64,000 bases of DNA from CAYXWM01 sp964468805 (GCA_964468805.1 CAYXWM010000005.1:1-64000); one strand, 5' to 3'. Numbered from the stretch's first letter, positions 42,639 to 52,009 are shown. A program made the numbers and translations. The notes: a model not told the origin generated them from the letters alone.

Positions 42639-43047
42639 ATCCAACTCCCTTTGTTTGATTGTGAAAAATAAACCTAGACAAAATTTACAAAATATTATCC
42701 TTTGGGAATTATATCAAAATATTCTGATTTTGAATATATTTATTTTATTATCGAAAGTTTTGTGGTATACTAACTTTATTCCTTTTGACAAATTCTGCAA
42801 CACTATTTTAATTCCATGTGACTATAATTGCAATTAAAATATGTTGTGAGTTTGCCCATTTGTTGACCCTGAAATTGAATTAAAAGAGTTTTTCGACAGT
42901 TTATACCAATCCATACAAAAAGCGTATGTAAATACATATTACTTTAATTTGATTGGTATGAGATATTTTGTCTCGGTCAAAATCTTTATAAAACAAGAGC
43001 AATCGGGGAACAAATATTTATAATACCATGCTAAGGAGGACTATTTA
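42639..43047. other. Divergent region between DUF368 gene and gap
   Basis: 409 bp with no coding potential seen. It contains a long inverted repeat 90-145 bases before gap. Promoter elements for either gene are not clear by eye. Confidence 0.6.
42903..42959 (+). promoter_or_regulatory. Nested inverted repeat upstream of gap
   Basis: ATACCAATC (42903-42911) is inverted as GATTGGTAT (42951-42959). Inside lie CATAC/GTATG and the palindrome TATGTAAATACATA. It could be a regulator site or a leader hairpin. Confidence 0.45.
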
Positions 43048-44055
43048 ATGATTAAAATAGGTATTAACGGTTTTGGCAGAATCGGCAGATTGGTATTGCG
43101 TTCTGCGGTTGAAAGAGATGATGTTCAAGTAGTAGCCATAAATGACCCGCTTATCGACCCGGAATACATGGTATACATGTTCAAATACGATTCCGTTCAC
43201 GGTCGTTTCAAAGGCGAAGTTAGCTCTCAAGGAGACAAATTAATCGTAAACGGCAAAGAAATCCAAGTATTCTCTTGCATGAAACCCGAAGAAATCAAAT
43301 GGGGCGAAGCAGGCGCAGATTACGTTGTTGAATCTACCGGTCTTTTCACCGGCGTGGATGATGCTAAAAAACACATCCAAGGCGGAGCTAAAAAAGTTGT
43401 TATTTCTGCTCCTTCCAAAGATGCAAAAATGTTTGTTATGGGCGTTAACAACAACGAATACACAAAAGATATGACTATCGTTTCCAACGCTTCTTGTACT
43501 ACTAACTGCCTTGCACCTTTGGCAAAAGTTATCAACGACAATTTCGGTATCGTTGAAGGTTTAATGTCCACAATCCACGCTACAACAGCTACTCAAAAAA
43601 CTGTTGACGGTCCTTCCAAAAAAGACTGGAGAGGCGGACGTGCGGCTGCTTGCAACATAATTCCTTCTTCTACAGGTGCTGCTAAAGCTGTTGGCGAAGT
43701 TATCCCTCAATTAAAAGGTAAATTGACAGGTATGGCTTTCCGTGTACCTACAGTTGACGTTTCCGTAGTAGACCTTACTTGCCGTTTGGAAAAAAGCGTT
43801 TCTTACGAAGACATCAAAGCTGCTGTTAAGAAAGCTTCCGAAAACGAATTAAAAGGCATCATGAAATACACTGAAGACAACGTAGTTTCCACTGACTTTG
43901 TCGGTGAATCCTGCACTTCTGTTTTCGATGCTACTGCAGGTATCGCTCTTAACGACAATTTCGTTAAACTTGTTGCTTGGTATGACAATGAATGGGGTTA
44001 CAGCTGCAAAGTTGTTGACTTAATTGCTCATATGGCTAAAGTTGACGCTCAATAA
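43048..44055 (+). CDS. gap: Glyceraldehyde-3-phosphate dehydrogenase, type I
   Basis: A 335-residue glycolytic enzyme converting G3P, NAD and phosphate to 1,3-bisphosphoglycerate. The Rossmann motif INGFGRIGRLV is at the N-terminus, with Asp in AINDP favouring NAD over NADP. Catalytic Cys is in SNASCTTNCLAP (about residue 150) and the catalytic His in IHATTATQ. AAGGAGG lies 7-8 bases before the ATG. Its codon choice looks more biased (many GTT, GCT, AAA) than its neighbours, consistent with high expression. It is monocistronic and lacks the usual pgk-tpi-gpm neighbours. Confidence 0.97.
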   Translation: MIKIGINGFGRIGRLVLRSAVERDDVQVVAINDPLIDPEYMVYMFKYDSVHGRFKGEVSSQGDKLIVNGKEIQVFSCMKPEEIKWGEAGADYVVESTGLFTGVDDAKKHIQGGAKKVVISAPSKDAKMFVMGVNNNEYTKDMTIVSNASCTTNCLAPLAKVINDNFGIVEGLMSTIHATTATQKTVDGPSKKDWRGGRAAACNIIPSSTGAAKAVGEVIPQLKGKLTGMAFRVPTVDVSVVDLTCRLEKSVSYEDIKAAVKKASENELKGIMKYTEDNVVSTDFVGESCTSVFDATAGIALNDNFVKLVAWYDNEWGYSCKVVDLIAHMAKVDAQ

Positions 44056-44077
44056 TCATTATTTACAGATATACAAC

Positions 44078-44114
44078 AAAAAGCTTCCGAGATAATTCGG
44101 AAGCTTTTTGTTTT
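44078..44114 (+). terminator. Terminator of gap
   Basis: A perfect stem, AAAAAGCTTCCGA with TCGGAAGCTTTTT, followed by GTTTTT, 22 bases after the stop. Confidence 0.92.
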
Positions 44115-44136
44115 TCTGATATAAAAAAGAAACAAT

Positions 44137-44275
44137 TATACTTAATTGCATAAGGAATAGTAACAAAAGCTATTCTTCGTAAACGGTTCGCTCTTGTGTT
44201 TTTTATAAAAAAACACCGGTCGCTCACCACTACGAATATACGCTTTTGTTACTGCTTTACTCGAAATTAAGTATA
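44137..44275 (+). repeat. MITE-like palindromic repeat, family 1, copy 3
   Basis: 139 bp with the cleanest ends: TATACTTAATT and AATTAAGTATA. The two arms fold on each other over most of their length. Confidence 0.9.
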
Positions 44276-44291
44276 ATAATTTAACACAGAC

Positions 44292-46562
44292 TTAATAAAA
44301 TTCCCTACCCATATGTTTTTCAAGCATTTTTGTAAATTCTTCGGCCGGCATGGGTTTGGCATAATAATACCCCTGAACGGTTTCGCAACCCAGCTCCCTA
44401 AGAAGGTCTATATGCTCCTGATCCTCAACACCTTCGGCTACTGTGTGTATGTTTAACTTTTTGGTCATATCAATTATTGTTTCAATTACCGCTCTGGAAC
44501 GATGTTGGTCAGATGCATCCACAAAGAAACTTCGGTCTATTTTAATTACGTCTACCGGAAGATTTTTTAGCAAACCAAGTGAAGAATATCCTATACCAAA
44601 GTCATCCATAGACAATGTAAATCCCGCGTTGTGTAACTCATACAATACATCTTTCAGAATTTCAAAGTTTTCGAAGATAGCAGTTTCCGTTAATTCTACT
44701 TCTATGGTATTTCTGGGAATGTTATACCTATCTAAGGTTGAGCATATTTTATCTATAAAATCTTTATTGTTAATATGCAATCTGGAGAAATTTACGGAAA
44801 CCGTTACGGGCGTGATGCCGCTGTCTATCCATTCTCTTATAACTATACAAGCCTTATTAAGCATGTACATATCAAGCTTTGTTATAAATCCGTTTCTTTC
44901 GAAAATAGGAATAAAGGTGCCGGGATAGACCATGTCTATATGCTCCTTTTTCCAACGAACCAACGCTTCAGCACCCACTATTTTTTCGTCTGTCAGTCTG
45001 TACTTGGGTTGGAGATAAAGAATAAACTCCTCTCTCTCTAAGGCTATTTCCATTTTATCTTCTATTTCTTTTTGTTCTATAGCCTTAATCCTCATTTGAC
45101 TGTCATAATCGTAGGTTTTTTTCTTGCCGCTTACCTTTGCCATTCTGTGGGCGAAGTTAACCTTTTCAAAAATTGCGGAAATGTCAGTCTCGCCGGGCTC
45201 GATTTCATATCGTCCGGTTGGGAAAACGATACCGTGCCTTAAATTTTCACCCATCAGTTCATAGAATGCTTTTTTAAATCTGCTGCGTAGTCTGGAAATT
45301 TCCGATGAGTCTCTCAAGCGAAAGAGTATTACAAATTCATCAGCACCGATTCTTGCAAACGCTTCAGTTTCCCTATCGGTTATTTTATCTATTGCCCTAG
45401 CAACATTAATTAAGATTCTGTCCCCTTCGGCAAAGCCGTGCATGTCGTTTAGCAATCTAAAGTTCTCAACATCCAGTTTAACAATCGAGTATCTTGAGTC
45501 CTCGTATTCCTCCAGCAGTCTTTGAGCATCCATTTTAAATTTACTGAAATTTCGTGCCCCGGTAAGGTCGTCTATATAAGCCATACGTTCAAGTTCGTTA
45601 ATATAAGATACTTGCATTTTTAAAGACTTTTTTTGAATGGAGAATATATAAAGTATAAACAGCACAAAGCAAATAATTATTGCAGTAGCCAGATAGCCCG
45701 TTTTTCCGGTTATTTGAGCTGCACTTGAACCGACTACATCCTCCGGAACAGCAATGAAGATATACCAATTGTTTATTCCCACGGGAGAATAATGAGCTAT
45801 TCTGGTTTCACCCTGAATTATATATTCTGAACTTCCGGATTTATTTTCCTCCATATTAGCAAAAATAGCAGATAGTTCATCTCCGGAGTAAAATTTTGCT
45901 TTTTCCCATGATTTAAAAAGATTATCCGAACGAGTTACCATATAATCGTTGGTTGTTCGTGAAATTATTTCGCCGTTAGAAGTTACTATAAATGCGTAAC
46001 CTTTACCTTCAAAGGATGGCAAGAGAAGTTTGTTTAAGTTGGATATATTGTAAGAGCCAATAATTACCGCTGATATTTTGTCGCCTTTAATTATAGGAGT
46101 GGCAAGGTGGATAACCTTGGAATCGTTTATGTCTGACTTCATAGGTTCGGACAGGACAGTTTCACCGTTTAAAGCATCCTTGAAAAAGTCATATCGTGAA
46201 AGATCTACTATATCACCTGTGCTTGCCAAGCCTCTGCCTTTAAGATCGGTTATGGTAATATACTCAAAGTTTGAGTTTTTCTGCAATTCATGAAGTAGTA
46301 TTATCAGCTCCGGGTTGGTTCTGCTTTGTTTGGAGAGATTGATTGCAATAGCCCTAATCATAGTCATTTCGGCATTGATTTCCGACGAAAAATTATAGCT
46401 TTGCTGCTGAAGTATTTCTTGCATGGTCTTTGATGTTGCTTGGGACAGATCGGATTTTAAGATTTCGTTGTATGTATAAAGCCCAAAAGCCGTAAAAGTA
46501 ATAATAATTACAAAAACAGCCGCAAATTTAAGGGTTTTATTTCTCATTATCGGAAAACTCAT
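44292..46562 (-). CDS. Sensor GGDEF/EAL protein; probable c-di-GMP phosphodiesterase
   Basis: 756 residues. TM1 is near residues 12-32, an extracytoplasmic Cache sensor covers 40-275, TM2 near 282-305, then GGDEF (about 325-480) and EAL (about 495-745). The GGDEF signature is degenerate (IGADEF), so cyclase activity is doubtful. The EAL motifs are intact: EALVRW, DDFGIGYSSL, KIDRSF and AEGVE. Net activity is therefore probably c-di-GMP hydrolysis in response to an outside ligand, perhaps with GTP binding at the GGDEF domain. The ribosome site AAGGG lies before the ATG. It stands alone beside repeat copy 3. Confidence 0.92.
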   Translation of the reverse strand: MSFPIMRNKTLKFAAVFVIIITFTAFGLYTYNEILKSDLSQATSKTMQEILQQQSYNFSSEINAEMTMIRAIAINLSKQSRTNPELIILLHELQKNSNFEYITITDLKGRGLASTGDIVDLSRYDFFKDALNGETVLSEPMKSDINDSKVIHLATPIIKGDKISAVIIGSYNISNLNKLLLPSFEGKGYAFIVTSNGEIISRTTNDYMVTRSDNLFKSWEKAKFYSGDELSAIFANMEENKSGSSEYIIQGETRIAHYSPVGINNWYIFIAVPEDVVGSSAAQITGKTGYLATAIIICFVLFILYIFSIQKKSLKMQVSYINELERMAYIDDLTGARNFSKFKMDAQRLLEEYEDSRYSIVKLDVENFRLLNDMHGFAEGDRILINVARAIDKITDRETEAFARIGADEFVILFRLRDSSEISRLRSRFKKAFYELMGENLRHGIVFPTGRYEIEPGETDISAIFEKVNFAHRMAKVSGKKKTYDYDSQMRIKAIEQKEIEDKMEIALEREEFILYLQPKYRLTDEKIVGAEALVRWKKEHIDMVYPGTFIPIFERNGFITKLDMYMLNKACIVIREWIDSGITPVTVSVNFSRLHINNKDFIDKICSTLDRYNIPRNTIEVELTETAIFENFEILKDVLYELHNAGFTLSMDDFGIGYSSLGLLKNLPVDVIKIDRSFFVDASDQHRSRAVIETIIDMTKKLNIHTVAEGVEDQEHIDLLRELGCETVQGYYYAKPMPAEEFTKMLEKHMGREFY

Positions 46563-47001
46563 ATATTTTCCCTTCCCGGTTATTAAACCGAAATCCTTTT
46601 CAATTTTTACCGGTTATTATTGTAACATTTTAAAGCCGGATTTTCAATAAGGTAAAACTCGAGCAGTAGGTTTACCATAATATTATTATGTGAACTATTC
46701 AGTGTATTTCTATGTACTATTATAATTATATTTTATAAAATTTATATTCAATATTATTTTAAGAAAAAATAGTAATAAAAAACTGTTGTATATTGTGTTT
46801 TGAATTCTTACTTAAATAAGTGAACGGTAGGGTTAAGACTAAAAAAGCGAAGAACGCAGGTATTGCGCTTCTTCGCTTTTGCTTGTGTATGAAATTGATT
46901 TTCTTAATATTTCTTATGTATTGAGATAAGCTGAAAAATCTTGCAAAACAATAATTTAAAGAAGTTTTCCTAAACAGTTTCCTTATAATCTACGTTTTCA
47001 A
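46563..47001. other. Gap between GGDEF/EAL gene and ABC exporter
   Basis: 439 bp, AT-rich. It holds the exporter terminator at 46841-46880 and otherwise nothing I can name. Confidence 0.65.
46841..46880 (-). terminator. Terminator of the ABC-2 exporter operon
   Basis: AAAAGCGAAGAA and TTCTTCGCTTTT pair around a short CGC/GCG extension with one bulge. It is followed by a run of six T on the minus strand. Confidence 0.75.
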
Positions 47002-47859
47002 TCATCTGCTTTTTCTTGAAATATTCAAAAGTGAAAGGCTATAAAACAAAACCGCTGTGCCTATTAAAATTGTAATACTGACAACCGGGGTTATCTCAGA
47101 CCCGCCAAAGCTGAATGTCACGCCCATATACTCCTTAAAATCATTAAGGTAATTTGCCGGTATTCCGTCAAATGAAGACTGCATGGGTGCTTCCATCAAT
47201 ACTTGCCTAAATAATGAAGCCGCATGAGATACGGGAAATACTTTGATAACCGTTTGCACCGCTTCAGGTAAAGCTCCTATTGGAAGATAAATGCCGGTTA
47301 AAAAACCGATTAAAGTGCCAATAATGGTGGTCGCTGTGCTAAAGGCGCTATGGCTCTTGAAAAATGAAACGATAAAGCAAACCAAGGAAGTATTTGTCAT
47401 GGTAGTAAAAAGCACCAACAAGAAAACCTTTATTCCGTCGCTAATACTTAGCCAATTGCCGCCACTGCATACTATGTAAAACTCAGCGATTATAACGGTT
47501 ATAAGAGACATAATCACGCCAATTAAAAATGCACTTCCGATATATCCGCCCGTTATGGAGCTTCTTTTGATAGGCGAAGCATTAAAGTCCTTGTAAATCT
47601 TTTTCACCTTATCATCGATCATAACGCCAAACGCACCCATGGTTGTAGTTACCGAAGTTACGGCGAGAAGCCCTGCAACAAGCCAGCTATTCATCAAAAT
47701 TTCGGGGTTTTCAATACCTTTCATGTCTTCAGTCAGCCATACATCCCCCAAAAACACGGTATAAAGCGCGATAATAATAAAAATGGCAAGAAGTGAAAAG
47801 AATACTGCGGTTTTGTCACGAAAGAATAATTTCAAATTACGTATCATAAAAACTTTCAT
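47002..47859 (-). CDS. ABC-2 type transporter permease
   Basis: A 285-residue membrane subunit with six predicted helices and a large outer loop after TM1. The N-terminus (MIRNLKLFFRDKTAVFFSLL) and the ABC-2 core pattern are typical of DrrB/daunorubicin-type exporters. It overlaps the ATPase gene by 4 bases (ATGA). The substrate is unknown. Genes of this set (LytTR, DUF3021, ABC-2) often act in drug, antimicrobial-peptide or stress response. Confidence 0.9.
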   Translation of the reverse strand: MKVFMIRNLKLFFRDKTAVFFSLLAIFIIIALYTVFLGDVWLTEDMKGIENPEILMNSWLVAGLLAVTSVTTTMGAFGVMIDDKVKKIYKDFNASPIKRSSITGGYIGSAFLIGVIMSLITVIIAEFYIVCSGGNWLSISDGIKVFLLVLFTTMTNTSLVCFIVSFFKSHSAFSTATTIIGTLIGFLTGIYLPIGALPEAVQTVIKVFPVSHAASLFRQVLMEAPMQSSFDGIPANYLNDFKEYMGVTFSFGGSEITPVVSITILIGTAVLFYSLSLLNISRKSR

Positions 47860-48770
47860 TGCCTCAACTCCTTGCCGGTAATGCCAATAAAGGCGTCGTC
47901 CATTGTACCTTGTAAAACTTGAAAACTACTGATATAGCGTTGACATCTTTCCAGTATGGGGATTGCGCACATGGTGTCGGTGAGCCGGACAACAAATTCT
48001 CCGGCTACGGAGGTAAAGTCCGCTGCCAGCTCCTGCATGACCTGTCGCAGAGAGGTTTCATCTGAAACAGCCATTCTTAGCATATCTGAAGCATATCGAT
48101 TCTTGAGTTCAGTAGGAGTACCTTTAGCCGCAATTTCTCCATGGTCGACAACAACCACATAATCCGATTCGGCGGCTTCTTCCATGTAGTGGGTTGTAAG
48201 GAAAATAGTCATGCCTGTTTTCATTTGAAGCTGTCTTATTGTGTTCCAGATACTTTTGCGAGTTTGAGGATCAAGTCCGGTGGTGGGTTCATCAAGGAAC
48301 AATATTTTGGGCGTGTTAATCAGTGCCCGGGCAATATCAGCCCTACGACGCTGACCTCCTGAGAGTTTACCGTAAGGCCGGTCAATAAATTCACCCAGTT
48401 CCGCTGCCGAGGCCGCCTCATATACTGCTTTCCTAATCTCAGATTTATCCGATGTATACAATCCTGCCCTACCGGTAAGGTTTTCTCTGACTGTAAGTAA
48501 TTCGTCCAGTACGCTGTCTTGAAACACAACTCCTATCATTTGCCGTATAGCTTGGCTGTTATGGCGAAGGTCAAGTCCGCTTATAGTAACATCGCCACCG
48601 CTTGGATTCATGAGTGTGCATAGGATGTCGATGGTGGTTGATTTACCGGCTCCGTTGGGACCCAGAAAAGAAAACAGTTTTCCCTGCTCCACGTAAAAAC
48701 TGATACCCTTAACGGCGGCAAAGTTGCCATAACTTTTTTTAAGATTCGTTACTTCTATGATTTTGTTCAT
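47856..48770 (-). CDS. ABC transporter ATP-binding protein (DrrA/CcmA type)
   Basis: 304 residues. Walker A GPNGAGKST, signature LSGGQRRRADIARAL, Walker B ILFLDEPTTGLDPQTR and switch TTHYMEEA. The C-terminal extension of about 85 residues (from about 220) is the DrrA-type domain. It forms an exporter with the ABC-2 permease. About 145 bases separate it from the DUF3021 gene, with a terminator-like stem between, so its transcription may be partly independent. Confidence 0.93.
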   Translation of the reverse strand: MNKIIEVTNLKKSYGNFAAVKGISFYVEQGKLFSFLGPNGAGKSTTIDILCTLMNPSGGDVTISGLDLRHNSQAIRQMIGVVFQDSVLDELLTVRENLTGRAGLYTSDKSEIRKAVYEAASAAELGEFIDRPYGKLSGGQRRRADIARALINTPKILFLDEPTTGLDPQTRKSIWNTIRQLQMKTGMTIFLTTHYMEEAAESDYVVVVDHGEIAAKGTPTELKNRYASDMLRMAVSDETSLRQVMQELAADFTSVAGEFVVRLTDTMCAIPILERCQRYISSFQVLQGTMDDAFIGITGKELRQ

Positions 48771-48863
48771 ATCCTAACTCCCCTTCTGAAAGCAGTATAT
48801 CTACAGATGCGGCTAAACACAATAGGGGTAAGAGTATGCTGCAGTATCCGGCTGCTAAGTTGC

Positions 48864-48900
48864 AAAAAAAGGACGGTAATCTGTAAACAGCAAACCATCC
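48864..48900 (-). terminator. Terminator or attenuator between DUF3021 and ABC ATPase genes
   Basis: In minus-strand RNA, GGATGGTTTGCTGT pairs imperfectly with ACAGATTACCGTCC, followed by a run of seven T. It ends the lytTR-DUF3021 transcript or reduces read-through into the exporter. Confidence 0.65.
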
Positions 48901-48914
48901 CGAGGTTATATTAA

Positions 48915-49346
48915 TTAAGAATGATAACGCTTTTTCAAACTGTCATTTAGTTTGTCAGCAAGTTTTTTGTCTTGAAAAGTGTTAAGGGCGATTACGGCAA
49001 CGTAAACACCTATTACAAGTAAAATAAATATCGCACACTCTTTTGGATTCCCCATATTAACCCAATCCCAACGCCAAGCTAAAAACATAAGGACACCCAA
49101 TAAGACCGGAAGATGAATCGCCTGACGAATCAACATCTGTTTTTTGCTAAGTTCATTACGTGAATAGAAAATAAAAAAAGGTAAACTGCCGGCAACCGCC
49201 ATTATCAGTACCCTGCCGATGTCATTAAGCGTAAAATAGGCAGTGGGGTTAAATACCAGGCAGAATACATATATTGATGCAACAACTCCTGTTGTAATCA
49301 CAAAAAAGGAACGAAATATATTTTTCAACAGTTCGTCTATTCGCAT
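48915..49346 (-). CDS. DUF3021 family membrane protein
   Basis: 143 residues with four predicted membrane helices, starting RIDELLKNIFRSFFVITTGV. DUF3021 proteins are nearly always encoded next to a LytTR regulator, as here (12 bp gap), and are thought to control or inhibit it from the membrane, but the biochemistry is not settled. Confidence 0.85.
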   Translation of the reverse strand: MRIDELLKNIFRSFFVITTGVVASIYVFCLVFNPTAYFTLNDIGRVLIMAVAGSLPFFIFYSRNELSKKQMLIRQAIHLPVLLGVLMFLAWRWDWVNMGNPKECAIFILLVIGVYVAVIALNTFQDKKLADKLNDSLKKRYHS

Positions 49347-49357
49347 TCATCTGCCTC

Positions 49358-49801
49358 CTATATACCCAATCTTTTTTTCAAATCTTTGACGTATTGTCTT
49401 GAAATAATAACCTTCTCACCATTATCGAGCGTGGCTTCAAATCGTCCGCTTAATGCAGGGCTGAGTGATTTGATTTTACTCAGGTTTATTATTACGGATT
49501 TTGATATTCTTAAAAAATCGCTATATTCAAAACTTTCTTCCAGTTCATACAGTTTTTGCTTCGATTCGTACACTTTATCCTTGCAATATAAGAATGTTTT
49601 ATTGTCAACAGCCTCTATATAATAGATACTTGTTGGAGGCAGACGGTGAATTTCATTACCATCATAGGCAACAAGCATATCCTTGGCTTTTAGCATGGCA
49701 AGCATACGGAGTAGTTCAGGTGTCATCCGGCGGCACTTGACAATTATTTGATCTTCTTCACCATGCTGTAATTCTTCAATGATAATTCTCAGTAAATTCA
49801 C
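49358..49801 (-). CDS. LytTR-domain DNA-binding regulator
   Basis: 147 residues. A short N-terminal domain (about 1-45) precedes the LytTR domain (about 46-147), with IHRLPPTSIYYIEAVDNKTF, FLRISKSVIINLSKIKSL and VIISRQYVKDLKKRLG, the pattern of LytTR. There is no response-regulator receiver domain, which is typical of LytTR/DUF3021 pairs. The start is GTG at 49801; the upstream GGGG is very close, so the true start could be slightly downstream. It probably regulates its own operon and the exporter. Confidence 0.88.
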   Translation of the reverse strand: MNLLRIIIEELQHGEEDQIIVKCRRMTPELLRMLAMLKAKDMLVAYDGNEIHRLPPTSIYYIEAVDNKTFLYCKDKVYESKQKLYELEESFEYSDFLRISKSVIINLSKIKSLSPALSGRFEATLDNGEKVIISRQYVKDLKKRLGI

Positions 49802-49993
49802 CCCCGGCGATTACCTAAAGTTAACGGATATACAGAAATCTTGTTAGACATCGTTTTAGTAAACCATAAAACACTTTATCTTGAGAATACCTCAAGCCTA
49901 TCATAAGGCGAGGTTATTTTTTACCAATATACCATGACTACAAATAAAATTCAAACGAATTCAAAGAAGTAATATATATTTACAGGCTATCTC

Positions 49994-50038
49994 AAAAAAA
50001 GGACAGTATGCTATTTATCTTAAAAAAGCAGACTATCC
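49994..50038 (-). terminator. Terminator upstream of lytTR
   Basis: In minus-strand RNA, GGATAGTCTGCT pairs with AGCATACTGTCC (two mismatches) and is followed by a run of seven T. It resembles the stem at 48864-48900. Confidence 0.7.
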
Positions 50039-50187
50039 ATGAAATTGTTAATTAAATTTTATAATGTTTCACCAAGTTTTATATACATCTAAATCGCAAT
50101 AAGAATATACTCGGATAAATGCAGACACTTGAACAGGCTCATCAACATTAAAGATTCCAGCCATTTATACAATTTCCGACGTTATCA

Positions 50188-50232
50188 ATAAAAATACCGA
50201 CTGACCCCGTTTAAAAAACGGAGTCGGTCGGC
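50188..50232 (-). terminator. Terminator of the CooS-family operon
   Basis: CCGACCGACTCCGTT pairs with AACGGGGTCAGTCGG (one mismatch, one G-U), then TATTTTTATT on the minus strand, about 105 bases past the stop. Confidence 0.8.
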
Positions 50233-50336
50233 GTAAGATTGGGTTATTCTGCGATTTTTTTCATTCTTATTTCTGCCGGGGCAGAACAATCAACAATGTC
50301 ATCTTGCGTTTCTTTATGAATTGTGATCAATTTGGT

Positions 50337-51563
50337 CTATTTGACAAACCATTTGTATTCTCCGCTGTTTTGATCATAATCATAGAAGTCGGCGAAAGAT
50401 AATTCAAACAGTTTTTCTCTGAATGGTGCAACAGAAATTTTATTTTTTATAAGATGCTGCCAAATACCGCTGTAGTCGATGCTGCCTTGCATAATAAAGG
50501 CTTTTACCAAGTTGTCTTTCAAGAAGATTTTTTGGTATGTTTTAGCATCTTGACGTACCAAAACTTCGTCGTGTTCGTCGTTCATGTTTCCAACCGACAG
50601 GGACAGCAAGCCGTAGAAATTGGAGGTATTTTTAAGAGCAAAAGTATCGTCGTAAACCTCATCGGCCCCGCACATATTTTTAGCTGCTATTTCGCCCTGT
50701 TTTACAGCACTTGACCATATTCCGGACAGACCGGTAACATCACCGGCGGCGTAAACATTGGGTTGAGAAGTGCGAAGTTGTTGGTCTACCTTTACAGCAC
50801 GGTCTGTTTCGATACCGCTGTTTTCAAGGAAGCCAATATTGGGGCGTACACCTGCCGCCACTACAGCAAAGTCACAGGGTACAGTTTCTCCGGATTCCAA
50901 ACGAATGGCAGAAACGTTATTGTCACCATCCGGAACAGCAGCGGAAACCTTTGCACTCAATATAAATTTGCATCCGTGAGCTTCGAAACGGTCTTGGTAT
51001 GCCTTTGCCGCGGTTTCGTCCAATTGCAAGGCAATAATGCGGTTGGCCATTTCTATAACGGTTACGTCCAAGCCCAGCTCCAAAAGAGCCACGGCTACGT
51101 CCATACCTACCAAGCCTGCACCGATAACAACGGCGCGTTTTTTATTTTTAGCAACCTCAGCAATAGCATCGGCATCTTTAAAATCTCTGAAACCAAAGAT
51201 ATTATTACAAGTCCTCAAGTTTTCTATAGGAGGAATAACATATTGGGCACCGGTAGCAATTAGGAGTTTGTCATAGGAAATACTTTCTCCGGAATCCAAT
51301 TGAACGCTGTTGTTTTGAGAATCTACCTTACTGACGGTTTTACCTTTAAGCCAATTTACGTTCAAATCCTTGTCGAAGGTTTCGGTGGTAAAGTTAATAC
51401 CTTGTAAGCTACGTTCGCCGCTCAAAAATTTATGAAGCATACAACGCGAGTATACGTGGTCGTCGGTAGAAATCAAGGTAATGTTTGCATCGGGGTTTTG
51501 TTTTCTCAAAACATTAATTGCGGCTATACCGGCTGCACTTGCACCAATGACACAGTAATTCAT
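50337..51563 (-). CDS. FAD/NAD(P)-dependent oxidoreductase of the CooS operon
   Basis: A 408-residue two-dinucleotide-fold flavoprotein related to rubredoxin/NADH oxidase reductases. The FAD motif is VIGASAAGIAAINVL at the N-terminus, the NAD motif VVIGAGLVGMDVAVAL is near residue 145, and the second FAD motif reads VYAAGDVTG near 270. The ATG at 51563 shares its A with the ferredoxin stop codon (TAATG) and has AAAGGAGG upstream; the longer frame is rejected. It probably links NAD(P)H to the CooF ferredoxin. Similar CooS-CooF-FNR trios are known in Carboxydothermus. Confidence 0.9.
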   Translation of the reverse strand: MNYCVIGASAAGIAAINVLRKQNPDANITLISTDDHVYSRCMLHKFLSGERSLQGINFTTETFDKDLNVNWLKGKTVSKVDSQNNSVQLDSGESISYDKLLIATGAQYVIPPIENLRTCNNIFGFRDFKDADAIAEVAKNKKRAVVIGAGLVGMDVAVALLELGLDVTVIEMANRIIALQLDETAAKAYQDRFEAHGCKFILSAKVSAAVPDGDNNVSAIRLESGETVPCDFAVVAAGVRPNIGFLENSGIETDRAVKVDQQLRTSQPNVYAAGDVTGLSGIWSSAVKQGEIAAKNMCGADEVYDDTFALKNTSNFYGLLSLSVGNMNDEHDEVLVRQDAKTYQKIFLKDNLVKAFIMQGSIDYSGIWQHLIKNKISVAPFREKLFELSFADFYDYDQNSGEYKWFVK

Positions 51564-52009
51564 TATTCCACCTCCTTTACAGTTATGGCTTTTTTCGGAC
51601 AGGAAGCAACGCAAGAGGGGCCGTTTTCTTCTTCCGCACAAAAATCACATTTTATAACTTTTGAACCGGTAAGACGGTCGGGTTTCAATACACCGTAAGG
51701 ACAGTTCATTACACACATAAAGCAAGAGCCGCAAACCTCGGGGTCATATAGTACCATACCGGAATAGTCGTATTTTTTCAAAGCACCGCTCATACAGGAT
51801 TTAACACATTCCGGCTCATCACAATGTCGACAAAATATAGGGAAGTAACCTTTATCGGGAAGCTGTACTATATGATTGCGACTTTCAGCGGAAGGATCGC
51901 AAAGGTCGAGAAGGTGGATGTTTTTACCGGGTGAATGAGCAGTCATACATGCAAGGGTACAGTTCAGGCAACCGTCGCATTTTTCTCTATCTATCATTAT
52001 TCGCTTCAC
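51563..52009 (-). CDS. cooF: CooF-type 4Fe-4S ferredoxin subunit
   Basis: 148 residues with four clusters of cysteines: CDGCLNCTLAC, CRHCDEPECVKSC, CGSCFMCVMNC and CDFC with SCVASC. These could hold four [4Fe-4S] clusters, as in CooF and DMSO-reductase-type B subunits. The GTG at 52009 (8 bases after AAGGGTGG) is preferred over the GTG at 52021. It takes electrons from or gives them to the CooS-family protein just upstream and couples them to the flavoprotein downstream. Confidence 0.9.
   Translation of the reverse strand: MKRIMIDREKCDGCLNCTLACMTAHSPGKNIHLLDLCDPSAESRNHIVQLPDKGYFPIFCRHCDEPECVKSCMSGALKKYDYSGMVLYDPEVCGSCFMCVMNCPYGVLKPDRLTGSKVIKCDFCAEEENGPSCVASCPKKAITVKEVE

Larger units (their letters stand above)
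49802..50336. other. Gap between LytTR gene and the CooS-family operon
   Basis: 535 bp. It holds two terminators on the minus strand (49994-50038 and 50188-50232). No gene or repeat was found in the rest. Confidence 0.65.

Noticed and set aside
43320..43988. Minus-strand open frames within gap
   Set aside because: They arise from the biased codon use of gap. No ribosome site or recognisable motif is present.
51563..52009. Calling the CooF-like protein a hydrogenase or DMSO reductase B subunit
   Set aside because: The neighbours are a CooS-family gene and a flavoprotein, with no molybdopterin or hydrogenase subunit gene.
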